Origin: an uncultured Bacillota bacterium
GTDB taxonomy: Bacteria; Bacillota; Clostridia; Oscillospirales; Oscillospiraceae
Assembly (NCBI GenBank): GCA_947383275.1
Contig: CANDCW010000031.1
Coordinates: 1-26,240 of the forward strand
Length of the DNA stretch: 26,240 nucleotides
Direction of reading: 5' to 3'
Each line of letters starts with the position of its first letter. Positions within the stretch are counted from its first letter, which is position 1. Shown piece by piece: positions 7,826-15,039 of this stretch. Under the pieces are notes generated by a model that was given only the letters and a program-made list of their open reading frames with translations, was not told where the DNA came from and ran no database searches. The position numbers were made by a program, and so were the translations under genes.

Positions 7826-8434
7826 TTATACTTTTACGTCCACCGGCTGATAATTGGGGTCGGCGGAGGGTGGAACATAGATGGGGCCGCCGATATACTT
7901 GATCACCACGTCGGGGCGCTGGGTGACGGTAAACTCAATGTCGCCGGGCGTAAATTCAAAGCTGCCCTCGCCAATCTTCCAGTCGATGGCCATTTTGTCC
8001 ATCTCGTAGCGGATATTCATTTCGGCGGGGTCCCAGGTGATCTCAGCCCCGCCCTTGGGCAGCCAATCCAAGCCCACATTGGTTTTCACGTCCTTCATCA
8101 TAGCCTCTTCGGCGAACTGGGTTACCAATTCCTCCCCCAGCTGCGTCTGGAGCAGCAGCTGTCCCTGGCGGGCATAAGTCGCTGTGGCCTCATAGGCCGC
8201 CTGATGGCCCTTCTGGGCGTTCTGGTCCAGATAGCGGGCCAGGGTGGGCGACAGGGAGTTGCGGGCTTCAAAGGTATCGATGTTGATCTTGATAGGGCGG
8301 CTCTTGATTTGCAGGCCGCCCTTCTCCCGGGAGATCTCCATCTCAGCGGTGCCCCTGGCGTACTCCAGCTTAGCGTTGGTGGTTTTCATCTCAATCTGAA
8401 TGGGGACGGTGGTAATTTCAATCAACGGTTTCAT
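7826..8434 (-). CDS. DUF6470 family protein (YviE-like) in the flagellar late operon
   Basis: About 202 residues, resembling the YviE/DUF6470 proteins encoded between flgL and fliW in Bacillus and Clostridia; function unknown. The start MKPLIEITTVPIQIEM (ATG at 8434) is chosen because it matches where the family fold begins. A longer frame from 8470 would add 12 unlike residues, and neither start has an ideally spaced ribosome site (GGGAG lies 13 nt before 8434). The protein is beta-rich with a helical middle (AYEATATYARQGQLLLQTQ) and ends in a Pro-rich segment (YIGGPIYVPPSADPNYQP). No signal peptide or membrane segment is seen. Confidence 0.85.
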   Translation of the reverse strand: MKPLIEITTVPIQIEMKTTNAKLEYARGTAEMEISREKGGLQIKSRPIKINIDTFEARNSLSPTLARYLDQNAQKGHQAAYEATATYARQGQLLLQTQLGEELVTQFAEEAMMKDVKTNVGLDWLPKGGAEITWDPAEMNIRYEMDKMAIDWKIGEGSFEFTPGDIEFTVTQRPDVVIKYIGGPIYVPPSADPNYQPVDVKV

Positions 8435-8501
8435 TGTGCGGTCCGAGCTCCCTTCTGCTAAGATTGGCATCCTTACCTTATTTTACACACAATAAATTTC
8501 C

Positions 8502-10109
8502 TTATCCCATATAGTCCAGCAGCGATTGGCTAAGCAGCTGGTTGCCCACCCGCAGGGCCGCGTTGTAGCAGTACTGGTCCCAGGAAAAGGCGGTAATCGC
8601 GTCGGCCAGATCGATCTGCTCAATGTCTAGAATCTGTTTGTTGGTATCGGTGAGCTGAGTGCCCAGGCGCTCCTCGTTGCTTTTCAGAAAGACAGACTTG
8701 GCGTCCAGCTCCACCCATTTCTCAGTGGTGTGCTCCTGCGCGCCCTTAATCTTGTCCATCAGGCGGAACGCCTTGGCTTCCTGCTCGTCGTGGTATTTGT
8801 TGATTTTATTCTTGACATCCGCGTCGGACTCCATCAGCGCCTGAAGGTCAGTGTAGCTCATGTCCCTATAATTCATACCGTTGAGCGCTTCATTCTCCCC
8901 CTGGTACACCTCATTCGGAACGTACTTCTGGCCGCTCTCCTTCCAGCCGTCAAAGACATCGGCCAGCTCCCGCATGAGCAGGGCCATATTCTTGGGGTCG
9001 CCGTCCTCGTCCACGCCGTAGCCGGTGAAATCCACGCCGCTCAGCGCGTTGTTGAAGTAGCTGCCCTTGATGGCGTTGTTGGCGCTCTCCTCCTTCAGGC
9101 CCATGCCAAGGTCAATGTACATCTCCTCCTTGGCCATTTTGTCCAGCTTATTCAGGTCGGACTGGTCCTTATAATAGTCAATCCAGCCTTTGTTCGCGCT
9201 GGCCGTGCCCGCTCCAAGGGCAGCGTCAATCGCGTCAACATCGGGATATCCATACTCGTCGAAATACTTGGGGTCAAGAGAGCCGTCCGCCAGCCTTGCC
9301 CATGCGGGCTCTGTAGCCACCGGCTGCTTGTCTGTCTCCCGTCTGTAGTAGTCAACCCACCCCTGCTTCTGCTCGGCCGTAAGCGGAGGGGTTGTCGCCG
9401 TTGGCGTAATCACAGAGTCGGCGTCCCCGTCTACAAACCATCCCGGCTCCGGATTTTCCGCAGTGTCCGGCTTTTCGTCTGTAGCGCGGGTATAATATTG
9501 AAACCACGCCTCTTTGTCGGCGGTCCAGGTATTGGCAGTCATCTCAGCGGTGCGCTTGGTGTTCAGCTGCGTCATCCAATCCGGCTCCGGTGCCGTGGGC
9601 TTCTCCACATGGCCCGCGTCAACATTGATGCCCCGGTAGAACAGCTCGCCGTCCTCGCCCCACTTAAAGGGGACGTTGAGGGCGTCGTTTCCAGCGAAGA
9701 TGAAGTGGTCGCCCAGCTGCTGGTTCATGGCGTGGATCACCGACTCGCTGGTCTCCCGGAGCACCTGGGCCAGGGCGGCGCGGCTCTCGCCCGAGGTGCC
9801 GTTGTTGCCCCGGATGGAGGACACCCGGGCGTTGGTGTCGCTGAGCTTCTCCACCACGCCGCCCAGGTTGTTCCAAGCGGTGTTGAACTTGCTGTAGACG
9901 TCCTTGGTGTTGGTCAGATAGCTGGTGGCCTGGTAGTAGTCCCGGCGCAGGCGGAACGCTTGGGTAGCTGCGGCGGGGTCCTCGGCGTAGCTGTTAAAGT
10001 TGCGGTGGGTGAGCACCTTGTCCCGGGCGTCGGAGAGCTTGCCCGTAGAGCCCTGAAGATTGTACCGGTAGGTGTTCATCAGCATATTGGTGGTAATACG
10101 AAAACCCAT
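8502..10109 (-). CDS. flgL: Hook-filament junction protein FlgL, with large repeat-bearing insert
   Basis: FlgL (HAP3) joins the hook-FlgK zone to the flagellin filament. The flagellin-like ends are intact: MGFRITTNMLMNTYRYNLQ with DARDKVLTHRNFNSYAEDPAAAT at the N-terminus, and LADAITAFSWDQYCYNAALRVGNQLLSQSLLDYMG at the C-terminus. At 535 residues it is much longer than the usual 300 or so. The excess is an acidic, Trp/Tyr-rich surface insert of roughly residues 165-440, the first part of which holds degenerate WxxYY repeats. GGAGG precedes the ATG at 10109, 18 nt after flgK. The frame is intact and codon use is unremarkable. Confidence 0.94.
   Translation of the reverse strand: MGFRITTNMLMNTYRYNLQGSTGKLSDARDKVLTHRNFNSYAEDPAAATQAFRLRRDYYQATSYLTNTKDVYSKFNTAWNNLGGVVEKLSDTNARVSSIRGNNGTSGESRAALAQVLRETSESVIHAMNQQLGDHFIFAGNDALNVPFKWGEDGELFYRGINVDAGHVEKPTAPEPDWMTQLNTKRTAEMTANTWTADKEAWFQYYTRATDEKPDTAENPEPGWFVDGDADSVITPTATTPPLTAEQKQGWVDYYRRETDKQPVATEPAWARLADGSLDPKYFDEYGYPDVDAIDAALGAGTASANKGWIDYYKDQSDLNKLDKMAKEEMYIDLGMGLKEESANNAIKGSYFNNALSGVDFTGYGVDEDGDPKNMALLMRELADVFDGWKESGQKYVPNEVYQGENEALNGMNYRDMSYTDLQALMESDADVKNKINKYHDEQEAKAFRLMDKIKGAQEHTTEKWVELDAKSVFLKSNEERLGTQLTDTNKQILDIEQIDLADAITAFSWDQYCYNAALRVGNQLLSQSLLDYMG
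9162..9596 (-). repeat. Degenerate WxxYY protein repeats inside FlgL
   Basis: Residues about 172-316 of FlgL contain three related units: W202-FQYY-TRATDEKPD ending in EPGW224, W251-VDYY-RRETDKQP ending in EPAW270, and W309-IDYY-KDQSD. A preceding EPDW (175-178) looks like the tail of an earlier unit. Shared features are W-x-x-YY, a basic/acidic TD pair, then Pro and E-P-x-W, with linkers of different length. The DNA is diverged, so this is an old duplication rather than a recent slippage array. Confidence 0.65.
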
Positions 10110-10127
10110 AATCAGGATACCTCCTTA

Positions 10128-12353
10128 TCAGATGGTGCCGTTAATCAGCTTATCCAGCATGGAGTCCAGAGTGGTGAGCAGCTGACAGGCTGCGGCGTAG
10201 GATTTCTGGTACTGCATCATGCTCATGGCCTCGTCGTTGAGGTCCACACCAGAGACGCTCTGGCGGTTATTCTCCAGGGCCAGGGCCTTGGTGGTGTAGC
10301 TGTCGTAGAGCGTCAGGGTGGTCTGCTGCTCCTTGGCCAGGATGATGTTCATGTCGGACAGCCGCTCCTGGAAGGTGCCGTTAAAGTACCGCTTGGTGGT
10401 AGCCGCATCGTCCACAATATCCTTGCCGTAGTAGTCGTACTTGCTCTTCATCATGTTAATCATGTGGGCCACGTTGTCGTCGGCGGAGGAGTGGTCCAGA
10501 ATGTCGGGCTTCTTGCTGAACAGGATGCGCACCTCACCGTTGGCCCAGCTGTTGGCAATGCTGATGTTGGCGGCGTTGATGCCTGTGGGGTCGTCGTTCT
10601 TGCCCGAATTGCTGAACATCACGCCGCCGTTGTAAAAGCTCCACCGCTCGGTGAGCGTCCCCTCCTGGCGGAGAACATCCAGCGCGGCGTAAGCGTCCTC
10701 AATCTTCTCCAGCAGTTCCTTTTTCTCCGCGTCCGTCGGCGGGTTTTCTGTGTCCGCCAGCTTCTCTTTGGCCTGGACAGCGTCATCGAACAGCTGCTTA
10801 TTGATCGCAACCGTCGTCACGGTCCCGTCATCCTTCACCTTGTCGAAGGTAAGCGGGGTCAAGGTCGTCCCATCCGCTTCCACCTTCACAAAATTAGTAC
10901 CGGCCGCATCCATCTTATACGCGTCCTGCACCGTATCCAGGTCTAGCTGGTTGGCCTCGTTGAACAGGTCGGCAAACCGTTTGGCCAGGGCGTCCAGGGA
11001 CTTGCGGTAGTACTTCACGCCCCGCTTGATGGTGGCGTTGGGGTCAAACTGGGTGTCGTATTGACTGGCGAACTCGCCCTCCTCGGTGAGGAACTCCCGC
11101 ATGGACTGGAGGGAGCCGTACAGAACGGTGTCGTTCAAGTCCACGGTCTCCTTTACCTCCTGGTGGTACTGGTCCCGCATATATCGGCCCTTGTAGTCCA
11201 CCAGGGGCTCCACCTGCATCCACAAACGGTTTTCCTCCGAACCCTCTACAGCGTTGTCCACCTCAAGGGCCAGCGCGGGGTCGTCCGTGGTCGCAATAAT
11301 TTTGCCGTCCGCATCGACCGCCTGAACATATTTATGGCCCGCAATGGCAGTGGGGGAATAGAGCGGATTCTCCCTCAAGGTTTTACCGTCAGCCTCCCTA
11401 TACGCCTCCCGGGCAATGTCGGTATAGAAGATTTGAGGGGGATTTACATTGTAGTTGCTCTCCCGGCTGATATACTTCATGCCCGTAATATCCTTCGGGT
11501 CGTAGCCGGGATTCCGGGCCAGCGTCTTTTCCGGCATGGTGATCTGGGCGCCATAGATGCCCTGAATCAGCTTGATGGGGGGATTTCCGGAATCGGCGAT
11601 GGAGATATTGATGCGCTCCACGGACTTAAACTCGTCAATCTTTTCCAGGTCGTAGCTCACGTCGATCTTCATATACTCGGACAGCTCGTCAATGCAGACG
11701 TTCCGGGCATCCCGCAGCTCCAGGGCCTTGTCATTGTGGATGCCGGCCTCTCGGATTTCCGCACTCAGGTCGCGGATCCGGGTCAGGAGGGTGTTCACGG
11801 TCTCCACATCGCCCTTCAGGTTCTTCAGCTGGCTGTTCTCCAGCTTTTGGAACTGCTCCGCATAGCTGTTGAACAGCTGGGTAATGACCTCGGCGGAGGA
11901 GCGGACGGTGGTATCGTACTCCATGGAGCCGATCTTGCCGTTGTAGTTTTGCAGCTCAGCCAAGAAGTTGTTGAACTGGGCCTCCAGAATGCCGAAGTCC
12001 TGCTCGCCGTCTCCCACCTCGTCCAGGGTGTGGGACAGCTGCTGGAGCAGCTTGAGCTTCTCCTCATAGGCCCCCACGTTGGCCGCCTCGTCGCGGTAGC
12101 GGATGTCTAGGAAGGGGTCGCGCAGCTGGGACACGCTCTCGGTCAGCACGCCGTAGCCGATGTCCAGGTTGAAGCTATTGTGATACCGGGCGCTGCCGGC
12201 GGAGTGAAGGGACACCAGGTCCATCCGCTGGCGGGTGTAGCCCTTGGTGTTGATGTTGGCGATGTTGTTTCCCGTCACATTCAGCGTGGCCTGGGAGGCG
12301 TAGATGCCCAGGCGCGCGGCAGTGAAGGATCCAAAGGTACCAATAACAGCCAT
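10128..12353 (-). CDS. flgK: Hook-associated protein FlgK, enlarged
   Basis: FlgK (HAP1) is the first hook-filament junction protein. N-terminal axial-protein sequence (LGIYASQATLNVTGNNIAN, then INTKGYTRQR) and C-terminal SGVDLNDEAMSMMQYQKSYAA and AACQLLTTLDSMLDKLI are intact. At 741 residues it exceeds the usual 450-650. Additional sequence lies around residues 265-400, including a duplicated 19-residue motif, and around 470-570, which is charged and helical. The ATG at 12353 has AAGGAG upstream. It lies between its chaperone gene flgN (29 nt away) and flgL (18 nt). Confidence 0.96.
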   Translation of the reverse strand: MAVIGTFGSFTAARLGIYASQATLNVTGNNIANINTKGYTRQRMDLVSLHSAGSARYHNSFNLDIGYGVLTESVSQLRDPFLDIRYRDEAANVGAYEEKLKLLQQLSHTLDEVGDGEQDFGILEAQFNNFLAELQNYNGKIGSMEYDTTVRSSAEVITQLFNSYAEQFQKLENSQLKNLKGDVETVNTLLTRIRDLSAEIREAGIHNDKALELRDARNVCIDELSEYMKIDVSYDLEKIDEFKSVERINISIADSGNPPIKLIQGIYGAQITMPEKTLARNPGYDPKDITGMKYISRESNYNVNPPQIFYTDIAREAYREADGKTLRENPLYSPTAIAGHKYVQAVDADGKIIATTDDPALALEVDNAVEGSEENRLWMQVEPLVDYKGRYMRDQYHQEVKETVDLNDTVLYGSLQSMREFLTEEGEFASQYDTQFDPNATIKRGVKYYRKSLDALAKRFADLFNEANQLDLDTVQDAYKMDAAGTNFVKVEADGTTLTPLTFDKVKDDGTVTTVAINKQLFDDAVQAKEKLADTENPPTDAEKKELLEKIEDAYAALDVLRQEGTLTERWSFYNGGVMFSNSGKNDDPTGINAANISIANSWANGEVRILFSKKPDILDHSSADDNVAHMINMMKSKYDYYGKDIVDDAATTKRYFNGTFQERLSDMNIILAKEQQTTLTLYDSYTTKALALENNRQSVSGVDLNDEAMSMMQYQKSYAAACQLLTTLDSMLDKLINGTI
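11328..11528 (-). repeat. Duplicated KTL-NP-Y-P-I-G-KY motif inside FlgK
   Basis: FlgK residues 276-294 read KTLARNPGYDPKDITGMKY and residues 324-342 read KTLRENPLYSPTAIAGHKY. Ten of 19 positions are identical, with a period of 48 residues. This indicates an internal duplication in the surface-exposed insert of the junction protein. Confidence 0.7.
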
Positions 12354-12382
12354 AGTCGTTCTCCTTTATCTTAACCCGGGCC

Positions 12383-12832
12383 TCAGGCCCGAAAATCTGT
12401 CTGATGGCTCCTGCGGGTCTCGTCCGCCTCGGCGGTGTCGCCGGCCTGGACATTCTGCATGCGCTCAATGGCCCGCAAATTGACCTCCAGGGTGTCCCGG
12501 GCCACCTTGCTGGCGGCCTGAAACAGGGTGTACTGCCGGCGCAGCTCTTCCACCACGGCCTTGGTCTCCAGCTGGAGCTCCGGCGGGCTGCGGTCCTCCA
12601 GCTGGCTGAGGGTGGTGCCCTGCAGCCCCAGCTGGGCCAGCAGCTTATCCCGCTTCTGGTCATACCCCCGCAGGGACAGGCTCAAGGCCTGCTCCCGCTT
12701 CATGCACGCCTCCACCCCGGCCAGGTTGCCGGAAGCGGCGGCGGCGTCCTTCTCCCGCTCCACCTTCGTCAGCTGCTCCAGCGTTCCGGTCAAGCCGGAT
12801 AGCAGCGATAAATACTCCTGCCAAGCCGCCAT
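12383..12832 (-). CDS. flgN: FlgN-family flagellar chaperone
   Basis: FlgN is the cytosolic export chaperone for FlgK and FlgL. The 149-residue product is all-helical (TLEQLTKVEREKDAAAASG, REQALSLSLRGYDQKRDKLL, then AVVEELRRQYTLFQAASKVARDTLEVNLR), matching FlgN in length and layout although sequence conservation in the family is low. The ATG at 12832 abuts the flgM stop. Position between flgM and flgK supports the assignment strongly. Confidence 0.9.
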   Translation of the reverse strand: MAAWQEYLSLLSGLTGTLEQLTKVEREKDAAAASGNLAGVEACMKREQALSLSLRGYDQKRDKLLAQLGLQGTTLSQLEDRSPPELQLETKAVVEELRRQYTLFQAASKVARDTLEVNLRAIERMQNVQAGDTAEADETRRSHQTDFRA

Positions 12833-13135
12833 TTATTCTCCCTCCGACAGCAGCAGCATCCGCGCCGCGGTCTCCCGGGCGTCGGGGCGGTACTCCCCGG
12901 ACGCCACCTGGCTGCGCAGCTCCTGGATCTTGCCGGTGGTGTTGAAGGTGCGCACCTGCTGGGACAGGCTGGCCGCCAGGTCCCGGAATGAAAGCGCGGA
13001 CGCCTGGGCGCCGGACAGGGTAATTTTGTCAAAGCTGCTCTCCGCCGCCTTCGCCCGCCGGGCCCCGGAGGGCCGAGGCGCTCCGCCGGCGGCGATGGGT
13101 GCGGGGGCAAATCTATCGCGTCTTGTAACTAACAT
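12833..13135 (-). CDS. flgM: Negative regulator of flagellin synthesis FlgM (anti-sigma-28)
   Basis: FlgM binds the flagellar sigma factor (SigD/FliA) until the hook is complete. The ATG at 13135 has GAGGAGG 8 nt upstream and gives 100 residues; an upstream in-frame ATG at 13225 would pass through the leader and is rejected. The N-terminus is basic and probably disordered. The C-terminal half has the FlgM pattern: FDKITLSGAQASALSFRDLA, then TGKIQELRSQVASGEYRPDARETAARML. It heads the late flagellar module, as in Bacillus. Confidence 0.93.
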   Translation of the reverse strand: MLVTRRDRFAPAPIAAGGAPRPSGARRAKAAESSFDKITLSGAQASALSFRDLAASLSQQVRTFNTTGKIQELRSQVASGEYRPDARETAARMLLLSEGE

Positions 13136-13152
13136 ATCAGCAACCTCCTCGC

Positions 13153-13167
13153 CCTCCCGCCGGGAGG
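13153..13167 (-). promoter_or_regulatory. Hairpin in the flgM leader, next to the ribosome site
   Basis: CCTCCC-GGC-GGGAGG forms a compact 6-bp stem just before the GAGGAGG ribosome site of flgM. Its CCTCCC arm could alternatively pair with the ribosome site, so translation control is possible. This is inference from complementarity only. Confidence 0.35.
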
Positions 13168-13201
13168 ACGTACATGTTTTCAGCCTAATAAAGTATTCCG
13201 C

Positions 13202-13229
13202 ATTATTTCTATCGGTCTGTTCCATTCAA
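13202..13229 (-). promoter_or_regulatory. Putative flgM promoter: sigma-A-like with overlapping sigma-D-like -10
   Basis: On the minus strand TTGAAT (13229-13224), 16 nt, AATAAT (13207-13202) is a fair sigma-A match. Within the spacer lies CCGATAG (13215-13209), close to the CCGATAT -10 of sigma-28 promoters, but no TAAA -35 is found at the expected distance. Dual control would fit flgM; only the position is reasonably secure. Confidence 0.42.
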
Positions 13230-13275
13230 AAAATAACATACGAAGGGAAAAATTTTTACTCCTCCCATTTGACTG

Positions 13276-13304
13276 TTGCGCGCGGGCGGATTTTCCAGTA
13301 TAAT
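13276..13304 (+). promoter_or_regulatory. Sigma-A-type promoter for the PilZ gene
   Basis: TTGCGC (13276-13281), 17-nt spacer, perfect TATAAT (13299-13304), about 49 bp before the PilZ start. It is divergent from and close to the flgM promoter. A better -35 hexamer, TTGACT at 13269, is 24 nt from the -10 and so is too far. Confidence 0.6.
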
Positions 13305-13352
13305 AGAGAAAACGCCGTCAGGCACAGCTTTGGCGAGAAAGGTTGTGAGCGC

Positions 13353-13964
13353 ATGACACAATTTCTCTACTGCAAGAAGGCGGAAATCCCAGGCGACAAA
13401 AAGCATCCAGCCATTCGGGCCGCAGTGGCCACCGCCCCAACCGGCGGGATGCTGCTCTCCCTGCCCCGGTCCATAGAGCTGGACACGCGCAAGCCGACCG
13501 AGCTCCTGCTCTACGACCCCATTCAGGGCGTGGTCCGCTGCCGCTGCCGCCTTTTCGCCCCCGTTCCCATGGGCGAGATGCGGGCCTACCGCTGCGAGAT
13601 CCTAGAGACGCTGTCCCGGAACCAGCGGCGGGAGGACCTGAAGATCTCCATCATCATTCCAACAGACGTTGTTTACCAGGACAGAACCTACCCCGCCGCC
13701 ATCCACAATATCAGTGCCGGCGGAGCCCTGCTGGTGTCCTCTTTCGCCGCTCAAAAGGGGGAACTGTTGTCCTTCCGGTTTCCTAAAACCTCCCCGCCCA
13801 TCCCGCTAACTGCCAAAATCCTGCGGGTAGACCTGCGCCCGCCCCAAGTCGGCAAGCTCAGCTACGGTTTCGGGTGCAAGTTCGTCAATCTGAGCACCCA
13901 AAACGAATCTTTGCTGCGCGGTTACATATTCCAGGAGGAGCGGCGGCTTTACCGCTCCGAATAG
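13353..13964 (+). CDS. PilZ-domain c-di-GMP-binding protein, YcgR-like flagellar brake candidate
   Basis: YcgR-type proteins bind c-di-GMP through PilZ and slow the flagellar motor. The start is the ATG at 13353 with AAAGG upstream, giving 203 residues; the longer open frame to 12528 runs antisense to flgN/flgM and is rejected. The N-terminal half resembles the YcgR N-domain (beta-rich; LLLYDPIQGVVRCRCRLF). The C-terminal half has the PilZ c-di-GMP motifs: an R-x-x-RR switch (RNQRRED) near residue 90 and NISAGGAL (D/N-x-S-x-x-G) about 30 residues later. Divergence from flgM supports a motility role. The exact partner cannot be read from sequence. Confidence 0.9.
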   Translation: MTQFLYCKKAEIPGDKKHPAIRAAVATAPTGGMLLSLPRSIELDTRKPTELLLYDPIQGVVRCRCRLFAPVPMGEMRAYRCEILETLSRNQRREDLKISIIIPTDVVYQDRTYPAAIHNISAGGALLVSSFAAQKGELLSFRFPKTSPPIPLTAKILRVDLRPPQVGKLSYGFGCKFVNLSTQNESLLRGYIFQEERRLYRSE

Positions 13965-13966
13965 CC

Positions 13967-14003
13967 AAAACGGCCTCCCGGCTTTTTGCCGGGAGGCCGT
14001 TTG
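13967..14003. terminator. Bidirectional intrinsic terminator between the PilZ gene and ltaE
   Basis: A perfect 14-bp stem (13969-13982 with 13988-14001) encloses a five-T loop, flanked by A-run and T-run on opposite sides. It lies between the convergent ends of the PilZ gene (13964) and the threonine aldolase gene (14010). It works best for the minus-strand transcript, which ends in TTTT, and plausibly serves both. Confidence 0.85.
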
Positions 14004-14009
14004 CTTCGC

Positions 14010-15038
14010 TTACAGCATCCGGATATCCTCAATCAGCGCGTCTACGTCGGCATCAGTGGTGGACCAGCCGGTGCAGAACCGGACAGCGGTATGGCTTTTG
14101 TCCGCCTTGGCCCACACCTCGAAGGAATATTTTTCCTCCAGCGCCGCCATGGCCCCATTGGGCAGGACGGGAAACTGCTGGTTGGTAGGGGAGTCCACAA
14201 ACAGAGGCCAGCCCTTGGCCTGAAAGGCATCCCGCAGCCGCATGGCCTGAGCCGTTTCCCGCCTGCCGATCTCCAAAAACAGTCCATCCGTCAGGAACGC
14301 CTCAAACTGCACCCCCAGCAGCCGCCCCTTGGCCAGCATTCCGCCGTGCTGCTTGATCAGATAGCGGAAGTCTTTGTTCAGGGCAGGATTGGCAATCACC
14401 ACCGCCTCGCCGAAGAGCAGCCCCGCCTTGGTGCCCCCCAGGTAAAACGCATCGCAAAGCCGGGCCAGGTCGGGGAGGGCGATATCCGACGCAGCCAGGC
14501 CGCAGGGAAGCCGGGCCCCGTCCACAAAAAGGGGCAGCTTCCATCTGCGGGCCGCAGCGCTGATCTGCTCCAGCTCCGCCAGGGTGTATACCGTGCCCAG
14601 CTCGGTGGGGTGGGAGAGGTAGACCATCCCCGGCTGGACCATGTGCTCCCAGGCCGCGTTATTGTAGTGTTCCCGGCAGTATTCATCAATCTGCCGGGCA
14701 GCTATTTTGCCATCTTCAGCAGGCAGCGCCAGCACCTTGTGTCCGGAGGCTTCCACAGCCCCCGTTTCGTGGACGTTGATGTGGCCGGTTTCCACGCACA
14801 GCACACCCTGGTGGGGCCGCAGGGCGGCGGCAATGACGGTGGCATTGGTCTGCGTGCCGCCCACCAGAAAATGGACCCCCGCCTCCGGGGCCCGGCACAG
14901 CTCCCGGAGCATGGCCCCGGCGCGTTCGCAGTGGGGGTCCTCCCCGTAGCCGGGGCAGGCCTCACCGTTGGTATTCACCAGGGCCTCCAAGATTTTCGGA
15001 TGGGCTCCGGTGGTATAATCGCATTCAAACCGAATCAT
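14010..15038 (-). CDS. ltaE: Low-specificity threonine aldolase (PLP enzyme)
   Basis: It cleaves threonine or allo-threonine to glycine and acetaldehyde in the cytosol. The 342-residue protein has the aldolase layout: YGEDP at 31-35, GGTQTNATV at 60-68, a PLP-stacking His in ETGHINVHETGA (about 83-94), FVDGAR (171-176) with the PLP-contacting Asp, and the Schiff-base lysine K204 in LGGTKAG. It begins one base after the pheT stop, so it is the last gene of the T-box unit and ends at the bidirectional terminator. Related beta-eliminating lyases share the fold; substrate specificity is not certain. Confidence 0.9.
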   Translation of the reverse strand: MIRFECDYTTGAHPKILEALVNTNGEACPGYGEDPHCERAGAMLRELCRAPEAGVHFLVGGTQTNATVIAAALRPHQGVLCVETGHINVHETGAVEASGHKVLALPAEDGKIAARQIDEYCREHYNNAAWEHMVQPGMVYLSHPTELGTVYTLAELEQISAAARRWKLPLFVDGARLPCGLAASDIALPDLARLCDAFYLGGTKAGLLFGEAVVIANPALNKDFRYLIKQHGGMLAKGRLLGVQFEAFLTDGLFLEIGRRETAQAMRLRDAFQAKGWPLFVDSPTNQQFPVLPNGAMAALEEKYSFEVWAKADKSHTAVRFCTGWSTTDADVDALIEDIRML

Positions 15039-15039
15039 G

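Noticed and set aside
8730..10946. 738-codon plus-strand frame across flgL and flgK
   Set aside because: It spans the junction of two certain genes on the opposite strand and has no recognisable domain or ribosome site.
13136..13225. Longer FlgM start at the ATG at 13225
   Set aside because: It would translate through the leader hairpin and lacks a ribosome site; the start at 13135 has a strong, well-spaced one.
12528..13352. N-terminal extension of the PilZ frame into flgN/flgM antisense
   Set aside because: Ser/Arg-rich non-homologous translation; promoter, ribosome site and domain boundaries all place the real start at 13353.
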